Part shown: one piece after another, positions 1 to 8,500 of the stretch
Layout: each line of letters opens with the position of its first letter
Position numbering within the stretch: the first letter of the stretch is position 1
NCBI GenBank assembly: GCA_900104375.1
Contig: LT629302.1
Location: forward strand, 1,952,001-2,016,000
From: Flavobacteriaceae bacterium MAR_2010_188
GTDB lineage: Bacteria; Bacteroidota; Bacteroidia; Flavobacteriales; Flavobacteriaceae
Direction: 5' to 3'
DNA length: 64,000 nucleotides
The notes under the pieces: model-generated
The model's database searches: none
What the model was told of the DNA's origin: nothing
Seen by the model: the letters and a program-made list of their open reading frames with translations, nothing else
Position numbers and translations under genes: made by a program

Positions 1-264
1 AACACTTCACTGATCAGGTTTTGGGAAAAGGAATTTGATGTCCTTCAACCTAAAAAAAATGCTAAGGGTAATAGAAAGTTTACCCAAGAAGATATTAGAA
101 ACCTAAAATTCATATTTCACCTTGTAAAAGAGCGTGGATTTACCTTAGAAGGCGCGAAGACGCATCTTAAGGAAGACAAGAAAAAATCATTAAACAACTT
201 CGAGATAATAAGTAAATTAGAAGATGTTAAGGCTCAACTAACAAAAATTAAAGATCAACTCTAA
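1..264 (+). CDS. MerR-family transcriptional regulator, C-terminal part (5' end outside window)
   Basis: The reading frame is open from base 1 to a TAA at 262-264, giving 87 residues with no start in the window. The visible part begins in the recognition half of a winged helix (SLIRFWEKEF followed by a basic wing around NAKGNRKFT), as in MerR DNA-binding domains. It continues with the helix FIFHLVKERGFTLEGAKTHL and a short charged C-terminal helix that would serve dimerisation. No effector domain follows, so this is a small MerR/BldC-like regulator of unknown target. It ends 12 nt before lemA, which could place it in the same transcript. The family assignment is good and the function is unknown. 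Confidence 0.75.
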   Translation, partial: NTSLIRFWEKEFDVLQPKKNAKGNRKFTQEDIRNLKFIFHLVKERGFTLEGAKTHLKEDKKKSLNNFEIISKLEDVKAQLTKIKDQL

Positions 265-276
265 ACAAATTTTAAA

Positions 277-879
277 ATGAAAAAGTGGTTAATTCCAGTA
301 ATTATAATAGCCCTTATTGCCTTTGTCGCATACAATTGGTCAGTTGGTTTTAATAATACCGCGGTAGAATTAAATGAAAATGTAAGCGAAGCATGGGGAA
401 ATGTGCAGACCTCCTATCAAAGAAGAAATGACCTCATCGGAAACTTGGTCAATACCGTACAAGGCGCAGCAGATTTTGAAAGAAACACACTTAAGGATGT
501 AATTGAAGCAAGGGCCAAAGCAACCCAAACGACGATTGATCCAACTAATATCACCCCAGAGCAACTAGAGCAATTTAATCAAGCGCAAGGCGAATTAAGC
601 GGTGCGCTCTCGCGACTTTTGGTGACGGTAGAACGTTACCCCGATTTAAAATCTAATCAGAATTTCCTTAAACTTCAAGATGAACTGACCAGTACAGAGA
701 ATACCATACAAACCGCTCGGGTTAGATATAATGAGGCAATTAAACCTTATAATAACCACGTTAAAAAATTCCCGAATTCAATTTTTGCTGGCATTTTTGG
801 GTTTGAAGGGAAACCTTATTTTGACGCTGAAGCAGGTGCTGAAAGACCGGTGGACGTCGATTTTGATTTCGACTCATAA
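277..879 (+). CDS. lemA: LemA family protein
   Basis: A 200-aa protein with one N-terminal membrane segment (about residues 4-22, WLIPVIIIALIAFVAYNW) followed by the all-helical LemA domain to about residue 180. The typical LemA signature is present: NNTAVELNENVSEAWGNVQ, then QRRNDLIGNLVNTV, then the EARAKATQ helix. LemA proteins are membrane-anchored with the helical domain outside the cytoplasm and their biochemical role is not settled. The next two genes both encode TPM domains, and LemA-TPM-TPM is a recurring arrangement in Bacteroidota, so the three probably form one operon and a membrane-associated complex. The gap to the next gene is 10 nt. Confidence 0.93.
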   Translation: MKKWLIPVIIIALIAFVAYNWSVGFNNTAVELNENVSEAWGNVQTSYQRRNDLIGNLVNTVQGAADFERNTLKDVIEARAKATQTTIDPTNITPEQLEQFNQAQGELSGALSRLLVTVERYPDLKSNQNFLKLQDELTSTENTIQTARVRYNEAIKPYNNHVKKFPNSIFAGIFGFEGKPYFDAEAGAERPVDVDFDFDS

Positions 880-889
880 ATTACCAAAC

Positions 890-1330
890 ATGTCTAAAAT
901 AGAACACTTTTTAACTACGGTTGAAGAGGAAGAAATCATAGAAGCAATTAGACTGGCAGAACTCAATACATCTGGAGAGATTAGGGTGCATATTGAAAAG
1001 ACTACTGAAATCGATGCATTTGATAGAGCGATGGAACTTTTTCATAAGCTCAAAATGGATAACACTCGTCTTCAAAATGCTGTTTTACTATATATCGCAG
1101 TAGAAGATAAAACTTTTGTTATCTATGGAGATAAAGGCATCAATGACGTTGTGGATAAAGATTTTTGGAACAGCACAAGAGATGTTATTCAAACTCACTT
1201 TAAGGCTAATCGCTTTAAGCAAGGTATTGTAGATGGCGTAACCAAAGCTGGTGAGCAGTTAAATAAACACTTCCCTTACCTCGAAGATGATATTAACGAA
1301 CAATCCAACAAAATATCTATAGGTCCGTGA
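890..1330 (+). CDS. TPM domain protein (first of pair)
   Basis: 146 aa when started at the ATG at 890, which lies 10 nt after lemA. An upstream extension to 731 would overlap lemA in another frame and is not credible. The protein has no signal peptide or membrane segment. It is essentially one TPM (TLP18.3/Psb32/MOLO-1) fold: N-terminal acidic helix, SGEIRVHIEK strand, LLYIAVEDKTFVIYGDKGI core and a C-terminal helix with FKQGIVDGVTKAGEQL. TPM domains occur in YgcG-like membrane proteins and in photosystem repair factors. Here it probably acts with LemA and the exported TPM protein that follows. It overlaps the next gene by 4 nt (GTGA), implying translational coupling. Confidence 0.85.
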   Translation: MSKIEHFLTTVEEEEIIEAIRLAELNTSGEIRVHIEKTTEIDAFDRAMELFHKLKMDNTRLQNAVLLYIAVEDKTFVIYGDKGINDVVDKDFWNSTRDVIQTHFKANRFKQGIVDGVTKAGEQLNKHFPYLEDDINEQSNKISIGP

Positions 1331-2139
1331 TATTTAAAACCTCATATTCTTACGGTACGTTATTAGCATTTTTATTGGTTTCCACTTTATGTTTTTCACA
1401 ATTTGAAATCCCTGAAAAACCAAAAGAACAGACTAGCGTTTACGACTACGCCGGACTTTTATCTGGTTTTGAAAAAGCAAATCTAGAGCAGAAACTCATT
1501 AAATATTCCGATACAACTTCTACCCAATTTGTGGTAGCGATAATAAATACAACCAAGGGAGAAAACATTGGGCTTTTGGCGCCTAAATGGGGCCAACAGT
1601 GGGGCGTTGGTCAAGCCAAGGAAGACAACGGTGTCTTTATACTTTTGGCCAAGGACGACCGGCAAATTTGGATTGCACCGGGTTACGGAATAGAATCTCA
1701 ATTAACTGCCGGTATAAATGGAGAAATAATAAGAAACGTCATTATTCCTGAATTTAAGAAAGGGGATTATTACTCCGGTTTAGATAAAGGGACCGACGCA
1801 ATATTCGACCTTTTGATGGGTCAGTATGAAGGAACTCGACAGACCACAGAGAGTGGCGGAATACCAATTCAGGTTATTTTTATAATGATTATCATCTTTT
1901 TTGTCATCATCTCTTCCTTAAATAAAAAAGGTAGAAACGGTGGGAAAAATGGCGGAAAGCGTTCTGGCGGATTAGATATTTGGGACGCAATTATCTTAAG
2001 CAATATGGGCAGAGGAAACTATCGCGGTGGCGGCGGATTCGGAGGAAGCTCCGGTGGCGGATTTGGTGGCGGTGGAGGATTTGGCGGAGGATTTGGCGGC
2101 GGTGGCTTTAGCGGCGGCGGCGCTGGCGGAAGTTGGTAG
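1327..2139 (+). CDS. Exported TPM domain protein with glycine-rich tail (YgcG-like)
   Basis: 270 aa starting at a GTG that overlaps the previous stop as GTGA. It has a signal peptide ending near residue 24 (LLAFLLVSTLCFSQ), a TPM domain at about 35-165 (VYDYAGLLSGFEK, then WGQQWGVG, DNGVFILLAKDDRQIWIAPG), and a membrane segment at about 181-198. A glycine/serine-rich tail follows from about 233 to the end. This is the classic YgcG layout, with the TPM domain outside and the tail cytoplasmic or disordered. The glycine-rich coding DNA is GGCGGA-repetitive, which generates a spurious overlapping Ala-rich frame. It is the last gene of the lemA operon, and the repeat spacer follows immediately. 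Confidence 0.9.
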   Translation: MIFKTSYSYGTLLAFLLVSTLCFSQFEIPEKPKEQTSVYDYAGLLSGFEKANLEQKLIKYSDTTSTQFVVAIINTTKGENIGLLAPKWGQQWGVGQAKEDNGVFILLAKDDRQIWIAPGYGIESQLTAGINGEIIRNVIIPEFKKGDYYSGLDKGTDAIFDLLMGQYEGTRQTTESGGIPIQVIFIMIIIFFVIISSLNKKGRNGGKNGGKRSGGLDIWDAIILSNMGRGNYRGGGGFGGSSGGGFGGGGGFGGGFGGGGFSGGGAGGSW

Positions 2140-2163
2140 TTTGTTATTGGTTGTTGGTTGTTG

Positions 2164-2227
2164 GTTCCTGCCTAGCGGCAGGCAGGGTTGGTTGTTGGTT
2201 GTTAGTTCCTGCCTAGCGGCACTCAGG
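2164..2227. repeat. Two copies of a CCTGCCtagcGGCAGG-type palindromic repeat
   Basis: At 2167-2182 CCTGCC and GGCAGG form a perfect 6-bp stem around tagc. A second copy at 2208-2221 keeps CCTGCCtagcGGCA but has lost the last two stem bases. Related palindromes (CCTGCCaatccGCAGG) occur at 61660-61735, again beside TTGTTAG-type heptads, so these are one dispersed repeat family. No coding role is visible. Confidence 0.75.
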
Positions 2228-2239
2228 GTTGGTTTTTAG

Positions 2240-2288
2240 TTGTTAGTTGTTAGTTGTTAGTTGTTAGTTGTTAGTTGTTAGTTGTTAG
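2240..2288. repeat. (TTGTTAG)7 heptanucleotide tandem array
   Basis: Seven exact consecutive copies of TTGTTAG. Degenerate copies of the same heptad (ttggttg, ttattgg) extend upstream to about 2141. A 9-nt spacer separates it from the next heptad array. Confidence 0.9.
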
Positions 2289-2297
2289 AAAATAAAA

Positions 2298-2388
2298 TTC
2301 TCTATTCTCTATTCTCTATTCTCTATTCTCTATTACCTATTCTTAATTCTTAATTCTTAAATCTTAATTCTTAATTCTTAATTCTTAA
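2298..2388. repeat. Second heptad array: (TTCTCTA)5-TTACCTA-(TTCTTAA)7
   Basis: Thirteen heptamers in uninterrupted 7-nt register: TTCTCTA five times, TTACCTA once, then TTCTTAA-type units seven times with one ATCTTAA variant. The unit sequence changes along the array but the phase is kept, as expected if it spread by slippage and diverged. No gene lies between 2140 and 2584. Confidence 0.88.
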
Positions 2389-2404
2389 AATATAATCGGT
2401 AAAA

Positions 2405-2428
2405 CACTTCGACAGGCTCAGTGTGACT
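2405..2428. repeat. Dispersed repeat of the CTTCGACAGGCTCAGTGTGACT type
   Basis: This motif matches a short intergenic repeat I know from many flavobacterial genomes; its reverse strand translates as SLSLSKC. Only one copy was noticed in this window, so the call rests on recall rather than internal repetition. The following 150 bases contain short tandem-like CCTTTCGC words. Confidence 0.5.
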
Positions 2429-2584
2429 GTATTTTCTGGTTTGAGTGTTAACCTTTCAGCCCATTCGTCCTTTCGCAAATCGCAAATTCGCCCTTTCGCC
2501 CTTTCGCGAATCAAAATCTTTGTTCTTGGTTCTAGCGTCTCTATTCTCTTTTCTAAATCAACCAATCTTCCTCCTACAAAAAAA

Positions 2585-5359
2585 CTAAAACATCATAAAA
2601 TGATTCCCTCCGGTTTCTCCTTTAGAACCAAGAGTATTAAACTTCCAACTAAAGCTTAGCATAAAATATTGTTGTAATACCGTACTCTGGATATCTTGAA
2701 TATAATTATCGGTAGCAGATCTTCTGGCATTGGTATTCTGATTCAACAAATCATAAACTTTTAAAGTGATGGTTGCCTTTTCTTGCATTATAGAATAGGC
2801 CAATGTAGAATTCCAGAACCAAGCGGTTTTTTGAAAACCGGGGGCAATATTGGGATTATACGAAAAGTTGATATCATTACGCCACTCCAACCCTTTAGGC
2901 ACAAACGTCGCCGTTCTTATTCCCAAACTATGATTGATGAATTCTTGATCATTAAACTGATCTAAATCGTAACGCGTCCGCGTGTAATTTAATCGGTAGT
3001 TTGGCTCTATTTCGGCAACTTTATCCCAGGTATAGGTTAATCTTATGTTTGGGGTTACCGAATAGCGATTCGATGCATATTTCACCTCATTATTGAAGTT
3101 CACATCTCTATTAGAATTACCGTAAAATCCAATCCTGTAGCGAACAGATTGCATGGTGTCTAACTTAACCGTCTTACTGTAAGACATACTACCGCTGTAT
3201 TGATAAACACCATCCACGTTGGTATAGGTAGTTCTTCTTATCAGCGTTTCTGGGTCTACGGAAGTCTTGGAGACAATTTGGTCCGAGGTTAGGCCACCAT
3301 TAAAATATCCGAAAAAGCCGGTTCTCTTTTGAAAGTCGAAACTATTAAAACTCAAATAGATATTTTGATTATTGGAAGGTTTAAGGTTTGGGTTTCCAGT
3401 AATAATATTTAATGGATTTGAAACATTTTGAAACGGGCGTAATTGAAATAATTGTGGAGGCTGATTGCTCAGATTGTAACCAATATTAATCGAAGATTTA
3501 GGACTAAACTTATAGTAAAAGTTAGAACCAAGTTCCAAAGCTTCAAATTTTTGGGTAAGATTTAGTTCTGGCCTTAGTTCATCGCTGTTTTCCAATGTTC
3601 TGAAAACATAACCAGAATTCAAGCTAAAAGACCAATCTTCTTTCCTATAACTAATTTCTGCCGCGGGTGTTGACCGCTTATTAGTATAATTAAAATCCGT
3701 GCTCAGCGGTAGATTAAACGAGCTATATTCTCCAGTCGCTGGGTCAAAATCGTAAGTGCTCCTTAGATTTTCCCTTTTGTCATTACGTATCCCGTATTTT
3801 AAATCTAGAAAAAAGGCTTTGCTGATCAGCGGAATTCTATAGGTAAGTGTAGTATACAAACTTTTAAGATTCTCATGGTCATCGCTGTACTGATCTCTAA
3901 TAATATTTTGATTCTCGTCAGTGAAAATTGTTTGTGATTCAATATAATCATCAGATTCTGTATCGTTAAATTCTGTATCGAGGCTGAATTTTAAAAAAGC
4001 GCCACCAGCTCCAAATTTTTTAGTGACATTAAATTCATTACTGAAATTTTTACCGGTATTCATGACCAAAGAATTTAAGTCAGAGGTGTTGGTTCGGACC
4101 AAATTCTCATTCAACGTTTCTTCTAAATTTTTATAATTGGTAACGGATTTAGTAAATTGAAAGGAGGGTTCTAAATTTATCAAAAAGGTTGAATCTGTTT
4201 CAATTTCAAATTGAAGATTCATAGAATGATTATCCGTATCGCTTGAAGACACCGAATTAGAGTTTGTAAAATATCTTGTATCTGGCAAGATATTTTCTCT
4301 TTCAATCTTGGTTTCGTTATCGGAGCGACTGGAAGAATAGAAATAATCACCTGTTAAATCTACTTCCTTATTTAATTCGTCGGCATAGTTAGCTCCTACG
4401 TTGGTAGAGGTCGTAATGCCTTCTCCGCCACCAAAGGACCTTTCATCGATAGCGAAATTGCCATTGCTGCTGAAGCTCACACTTCTTCCCCCACCAAACA
4501 TTTTTTGGATTTCACCAAAGCTAAAACCGGGAGAGTTAGTATTATTTCCACCGGCTAGGATACTGATGCGCTGATCGTTGTCAAAAACATTGACCAGCCC
4601 TGCAAATTCATAGCGCTTATCAGTTCCTGCACCTGCCGAGAACCGCCCAAATATGCCTTTATTATTTTCTTCCTTAATGGTAAGGTTGATGGTCTTATTT
4701 TCCTTGTCACCCTCTTCCCCGGCAAAAGCTTCGGATTTAGTTTTTGTATCGGTGATCTGAACCTTGTTTATAATTTCCTTTGTGAGATTCCGGGTTGTAA
4801 TTGTTGGGTCACCACCAAAAAACGGCTTCCCGTTAACCAAAATTTTATTCACTGCCTTACCATTCACGGTAATCTTACCATCGTCATCTACCTCTACACC
4901 CGGCAATTGTTTCAAAAGGTCTTCAACATTAGCATCTTTTTTAGTTTTGAAGGATTTAACGTTGAATTCTAAAGTGTCTTTTTTAACCGTTATCGGTGCT
5001 CTACTCCTAATGGTTATTTCATCAAGATTATTAGCAAGTTGAAGATTTAGTCTCCCCAGATTAATAACTTCTTTATCGATGGTAAGCTGTCGAGAATAAT
5101 TTTTATATCCAATGTACGAAACAGTGAGATTCAATTTATCGTCGTAGGTTTCTTCAATAATACTAAAAAGTCCATCTCGGTCAGTAATGGTATAAGTTAC
5201 CAAGGAACTGTCCTTTACTCTTTCCAAATAAACGGTGGCAGATTCTAATGGAATCGAGTCATTCTCAGCGAGAATCTTACCGGTTATTTTGAATGATTTT
5301 GATTGGGAAAATGAAAAAGCGTAGGCAAATAAAAATACACAGAAGAGGAGTATCTTCAT
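2585..5359 (-). CDS. Outer-membrane beta-barrel protein with carboxypeptidase-regulatory-like domain
   Basis: 924 aa. It has a signal peptide (residues 1-18, ending SFSQS) and a carboxypeptidase-regulatory-like beta-sandwich at about 23-105, as in SusC-type receptors. A plug-like part follows at about 115-220 (VEDLLKQLPGVEVDDDGKI, then NGKAVNKILVNGKPFFGGD). The rest is a long series of alternating beta strands ending in an aromatic strand (FMLSFSWKF). The plug is shorter than in classical TonB-dependent receptors, so this belongs to the outer-membrane beta-barrel family related to them. No SusD partner is adjacent, and the substrate is unknown. The C-terminal residues after the last strand are Gly/Asn/Met-rich. 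It is transcribed alone, opposite to the lemA operon, with the heptad spacer at its 3' end. Confidence 0.85.
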   Translation of the reverse strand: MKILLFCVFLFAYAFSFSQSKSFKITGKILAENDSIPLESATVYLERVKDSSLVTYTITDRDGLFSIIEETYDDKLNLTVSYIGYKNYSRQLTIDKEVINLGRLNLQLANNLDEITIRSRAPITVKKDTLEFNVKSFKTKKDANVEDLLKQLPGVEVDDDGKITVNGKAVNKILVNGKPFFGGDPTITTRNLTKEIINKVQITDTKTKSEAFAGEEGDKENKTINLTIKEENNKGIFGRFSAGAGTDKRYEFAGLVNVFDNDQRISILAGGNNTNSPGFSFGEIQKMFGGGRSVSFSSNGNFAIDERSFGGGEGITTSTNVGANYADELNKEVDLTGDYFYSSSRSDNETKIERENILPDTRYFTNSNSVSSSDTDNHSMNLQFEIETDSTFLINLEPSFQFTKSVTNYKNLEETLNENLVRTNTSDLNSLVMNTGKNFSNEFNVTKKFGAGGAFLKFSLDTEFNDTESDDYIESQTIFTDENQNIIRDQYSDDHENLKSLYTTLTYRIPLISKAFFLDLKYGIRNDKRENLRSTYDFDPATGEYSSFNLPLSTDFNYTNKRSTPAAEISYRKEDWSFSLNSGYVFRTLENSDELRPELNLTQKFEALELGSNFYYKFSPKSSINIGYNLSNQPPQLFQLRPFQNVSNPLNIITGNPNLKPSNNQNIYLSFNSFDFQKRTGFFGYFNGGLTSDQIVSKTSVDPETLIRRTTYTNVDGVYQYSGSMSYSKTVKLDTMQSVRYRIGFYGNSNRDVNFNNEVKYASNRYSVTPNIRLTYTWDKVAEIEPNYRLNYTRTRYDLDQFNDQEFINHSLGIRTATFVPKGLEWRNDINFSYNPNIAPGFQKTAWFWNSTLAYSIMQEKATITLKVYDLLNQNTNARRSATDNYIQDIQSTVLQQYFMLSFSWKFNTLGSKGETGGNHFMMF

Positions 5360-5396
5360 AATTGATTTGATTGATGATAGATTGTCTAGCTAAAAA

Positions 5397-5404
5397 CGAA
5401 AATA
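5397..5404 (-). promoter_or_regulatory. Possible -7 box (TATTTTCG) of the outer-membrane protein gene
   Basis: On the minus strand this reads TATTTTCG, one base from the Bacteroidota -7 consensus TAnnTTTG, and lies 38 nt upstream of the start at 5359. No convincing -33 element is seen. Weak call. Confidence 0.35.
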
Positions 5405-5445
5405 GAATAATTTCCGTATGAAATTTCTTAAATAAATCTTAAAAT

Positions 5446-6750
5446 CTATTTTTTCCTCATATAGACACTTATCGGAACTCCATGAAAATCAAATTCTTGC
5501 CTTAATTTATTTTCTAAAAACCGCTTGTAAGGTTCTCTAACGTACTGAGGTAGATTACAGAAGAACGCAAATTGAGGCTGAGGAGTTGGCAATTGGGTTA
5601 TATATTTAATCTTAACGTATTTGCCCTTATTAGCTGGTGGTGGATTGTTCTCAATTATAGGAAGTAGAATCTCATTTAAGGTACTGGTCTTAATCTTTTT
5701 ACTTCTGTTTTTATAGACCTCAACCGCGGTTTCTATGGCTTTAAATATTCTCTGTTTTTCATTTACAGAAATAAATACAATCGGCACATCGGTAAACGGC
5801 GCTATCTCTTCCCTAATGTTCTTTTCGAACATTTTTACGGTCTGATTGTCTTTTTCAATCAAGTCCCATTTATTAACGAGAATTACGATTCCTTTTCGGT
5901 TTCTTTCCGCCAACCAAAATATATTTTGAACCTGACCATCAAAACCTCTTGAAGCATCTAATATCACCAGACAAACATCACAATGTTCTATTGCCCTGAT
6001 ACTTCTCATCACAGAGTAAAACTCCAAATCTTCCTTCACCTTAGATTTTCTGCGTATCCCCGCAGTATCAACTAAATTGAATTCGAACCCAAAACGGTTA
6101 TATTTTGTATCTATAGAATCTCTGGTTGTACCAGCAATATCGGTAACGATATAGCGGTCTTCACCGATTAGAGCATTTATAAAAGAAGATTTACCTGCAT
6201 TAGGTCTTCCTACTACCGCAAAACGTGGCAATTCAACTTCTTCAACTTCTTCTTTCTTAGGTAAACTTGCAACCAAGGCGTCTAAAAGATCCCCGGTACC
6301 ACTTCCATTTATAGAAGCAACATTATAATATTCACCCAATCCAAGCGCGTAAAATTCTACCGCACTCGCAGCTCGTTGATTATTATCCACTTTATTTACT
6401 ACCAGAAAAACTGGCTTGTTGACTTTTCTTAAAAGATTGGCAACATCCTCATCCATTCCGGTTACACCAGTTTCAACATCTACCATAAAAATGATGGCAT
6501 CTGCTTCACTGATAGCAATTTCTACCTGCTTATCGATTTGAGCTTCAAAGATATCATCACTACCTTTTACATAACCTCCTGTATCGATTACCGAAAATTC
6601 CATACCGTTCCAGTCTGTCTTACCATAATGACGGTCCCTTGTAACACCACTAACAGAATCAACGATTGCCTCACGACGTTTGATCAGTCTGTTAAAGAAA
6701 GTGGATTTACCTACATTGGGTCGACCAACAATGGCCACGATATTGCTCAT
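5446..6750 (-). CDS. der: Ribosome biogenesis GTPase Der (EngA)
   Basis: 434 aa, the normal length for Der. There are two tandem GTPase domains. The first has GRPNVGKST at 9-17 with DTGGY and NKVD. The second has GRPNAGKSS near 180 with DTAGI and NKWD. A KH-like C-terminal domain ends in [16 protein letters not shown]. Der binds the 50S subunit and is needed for its late assembly. All G-motifs are intact. It is monocistronic here, in opposite orientation to the SIMPL gene, but only one gene away from era, the second ribosome-assembly GTPase. Confidence 0.98.
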   Translation of the reverse strand: MSNIVAIVGRPNVGKSTFFNRLIKRREAIVDSVSGVTRDRHYGKTDWNGMEFSVIDTGGYVKGSDDIFEAQIDKQVEIAISEADAIIFMVDVETGVTGMDEDVANLLRKVNKPVFLVVNKVDNNQRAASAVEFYALGLGEYYNVASINGSGTGDLLDALVASLPKKEEVEEVELPRFAVVGRPNAGKSSFINALIGEDRYIVTDIAGTTRDSIDTKYNRFGFEFNLVDTAGIRRKSKVKEDLEFYSVMRSIRAIEHCDVCLVILDASRGFDGQVQNIFWLAERNRKGIVILVNKWDLIEKDNQTVKMFEKNIREEIAPFTDVPIVFISVNEKQRIFKAIETAVEVYKNRSKKIKTSTLNEILLPIIENNPPPANKGKYVKIKYITQLPTPQPQFAFFCNLPQYVREPYKRFLENKLRQEFDFHGVPISVYMRKK

Positions 6751-6767
6751 AATTATTAAATTGTTTG

Positions 6768-6775
6768 CAAATATA
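6768..6775 (-). promoter_or_regulatory. -7 promoter box TATATTTG of der
   Basis: Minus-strand TATATTTG fits TAnnTTTG perfectly and is 18 nt upstream of the der start codon, implying a very short leader. The -33 region is not clear. Confidence 0.6.
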
Positions 6776-6830
6776 ATGATACCATAGAGAATACATTTTA
6801 TATTTATGGGATACTATAATTTATATTGAA

Positions 6831-7562
6831 ATGAAAAAGATAATTATTGCGGTTGTCTTCGCAATTGCAATCATAATCGGAGCCATATCTCTAGGTAATG
6901 CATTCAAAAACAGAAATGTTTCTGATGGGATAATATCCGTCACCGGATTGGGCAAGGCCGATTTTGTTTCGGACCTAATTGTGTGGGAAGGTTCCTTTAC
7001 CAACGAAAACACCAACCTTCAACAAGCCTACACCGACCTGGCAAAGGACCGAGAAATCATTGAAGCTTATTTAAAAACCAGCGGCATTACTGCAGACGAG
7101 CTTGTTTTTGAAGCCGTAAACAGTTCTAAAAACGTAAGACCTCTATATACCGCAAATGGTAATTACAATGGGGAAGAATTTTTAGGTTATATCCTTACCC
7201 AACCAATGCAAATAGAATCTAAAGATGTAGAAAAAGTCGAAAAAGTTTCGCGAGAAATTACAGAGCTCCTAAATAAAGGCGTTCAACTTTACTCAAATCC
7301 TCCAAGGTATTACTATACTCAATTAGCTGACCTTAAGATTGAAATGATTTCTAAAGCAACCGAAGATGCCAGAATCCGGGCAGAAAAAATTGCAGAGCAG
7401 TCTGGCAGTAAACTAGGAAGTTTGCTTTCGGCAAAAATGGGCGTCTTCCAGATTACAGGTCAAAACTCCAATGAAGAATATTCTTGGGGCGGAACCTATA
7501 ACACAGAATCCAAGGATAAAACCGCTTCTATTACTATGAAGCTGGATTATGAGGTTGACTAA
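6831..7562 (+). CDS. SIMPL (DUF541) domain protein
   Basis: 243 aa with an N-terminal signal anchor (residues 3-23, KIIIAVVFAIAIIIGAISLG) followed by one SIMPL/DUF541 domain (ISVTGLGKADFVSDLIVW at the start, ARIRAEKIAEQSGSKLG towards the end). The family is periplasmic or surface-associated, is named after a mammalian IRAK-pathway protein, and has been linked to stress survival without a defined reaction. It stands alone, diverging from der and converging on era. Length and motifs are typical. Confidence 0.9.
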   Translation: MKKIIIAVVFAIAIIIGAISLGNAFKNRNVSDGIISVTGLGKADFVSDLIVWEGSFTNENTNLQQAYTDLAKDREIIEAYLKTSGITADELVFEAVNSSKNVRPLYTANGNYNGEEFLGYILTQPMQIESKDVEKVEKVSREITELLNKGVQLYSNPPRYYYTQLADLKIEMISKATEDARIRAEKIAEQSGSKLGSLLSAKMGVFQITGQNSNEEYSWGGTYNTESKDKTASITMKLDYEVD

Positions 7563-7578
7563 TTTCTACTGAATGGTT

Positions 7579-7597
7579 TAAGGAAATTTATTCCTTA
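7579..7597. terminator. Weak hairpin between convergent SIMPL and era genes
   Basis: TAAGGAA and TTCCTTA form a 7-bp stem around attta. It overlaps the era stop codon and sits 16 nt after the SIMPL stop. T-runs on either side are short, so it is at best a weak bidirectional terminator. Confidence 0.4.
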
Positions 7598-8481
7598 TTA
7601 TAACCAAATCGTCTTAACTGCTTGCTATCGCTTCTCCAATTCTTATTGACTTTTACATAAAGTTCGATATGGATTTTTTTGCCGAAAAATTTCTCTAAGT
7701 CTTTGCGAGATTCAATCCCAACCCGTTTTAAAGCTGCTCCTTTATGACCGATAATGATTCCTTTTTGGGATTCTCTTTCCACCATAATGACCGACCTGAT
7801 TCTGATAATGGTCTCTTCTTCAAAGAATTCTTCGGTATCAATTTCAACTGAATAAGGAATTTCCTTTTTGTAGTGCATCAAGATTTTCTCCCTGATGGTC
7901 TCGTTTACAAAAAATCGTTCTGGTTTATCTGTTAATTGATCTTTCGGATAAAAGGCCGGTGATTCTGGAAGTAACTCTATAATTCTATTGAAAACATTAG
8001 GAACATTAAACCCATTTAGAGCAGAAATCGGATAAATTTCGGCATTCGGAACTTTTTCTGACCACATCTGCACTTGTTCTTCCAGAATTTCTTGATTGGA
8101 TTTATCGATTTTGTTTAAGAGCAATAAAACCGGGATTTTCGATTTTACGATTTTATCAAAAAAGATTTCATCCTTAAGTTCCCTCTCCCCGATTTCTACC
8201 ATGTAAATCAGGACATCGGCATCTTCAAAAGCAGATTTCACAAAATCCATCATCGATTCTTGAAGCTGATAGGCAGGTTTAATAATTCCTGGAGTATCAG
8301 ATAATATCATCTGAAAATCTTCACCATTAACGATGCCTAAAATCCTGTGGCGCGTGGTCTGTGCCTTAGAAGTTATTATTGAAAGCTTTTCGCCAACAAA
8401 GGCATTCATCAAAGTGGACTTGCCAACATTTGGGTTTCCTATTATATTTACAAATCCAGCTTTATGCATTTCATTCTTCAT
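7588..8481 (-). CDS. era: GTPase Era
   Basis: 297 aa: GTPase domain with GNPNVGKST at 15-23, DTPG switch II, NKID and a SALNG G5-like element. A C-terminal KH domain carries the RNA-binding loop GIIIGHKGAALK. Era binds the 3' end of 16S rRNA and promotes 30S maturation. The start could be the ATG at 8481 (MKNEMHK) or the one four codons later (MHKAGF); the shorter form matches other flavobacterial Era proteins equally well. It is 19 nt downstream of the YihY gene on the same strand, so the two probably share a transcript. Confidence 0.97.
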   Translation of the reverse strand: MKNEMHKAGFVNIIGNPNVGKSTLMNAFVGEKLSIITSKAQTTRHRILGIVNGEDFQMILSDTPGIIKPAYQLQESMMDFVKSAFEDADVLIYMVEIGERELKDEIFFDKIVKSKIPVLLLLNKIDKSNQEILEEQVQMWSEKVPNAEIYPISALNGFNVPNVFNRIIELLPESPAFYPKDQLTDKPERFFVNETIREKILMHYKKEIPYSVEIDTEEFFEEETIIRIRSVIMVERESQKGIIIGHKGAALKRVGIESRKDLEKFFGKKIHIELYVKVNKNWRSDSKQLRRFGYNKE

Positions 8482-8500
8482 ATTAAATTGAACAATTAGC

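Noticed and set aside
731-889. N-terminal extension of the first TPM gene overlapping lemA
   Set aside because: It would read lemA DNA in another frame; the ATG at 890 follows the lemA stop with normal spacing and gives a normal TPM protein.
2027-2239. Ala/Glu/Val-rich open frame over the glycine-rich tail
   Set aside because: It is the shifted reading of GGCGGA repeats plus intergenic heptads, with no plausible start or family.
2240-2388. CRISPR array
   Set aside because: The repeats are 7-nt tandem units without spacers and no cas gene is nearby.
4764-5042. Plus-strand frame inside the outer-membrane protein gene
   Set aside because: Antisense shadow of a conserved coding sequence with no family resemblance.
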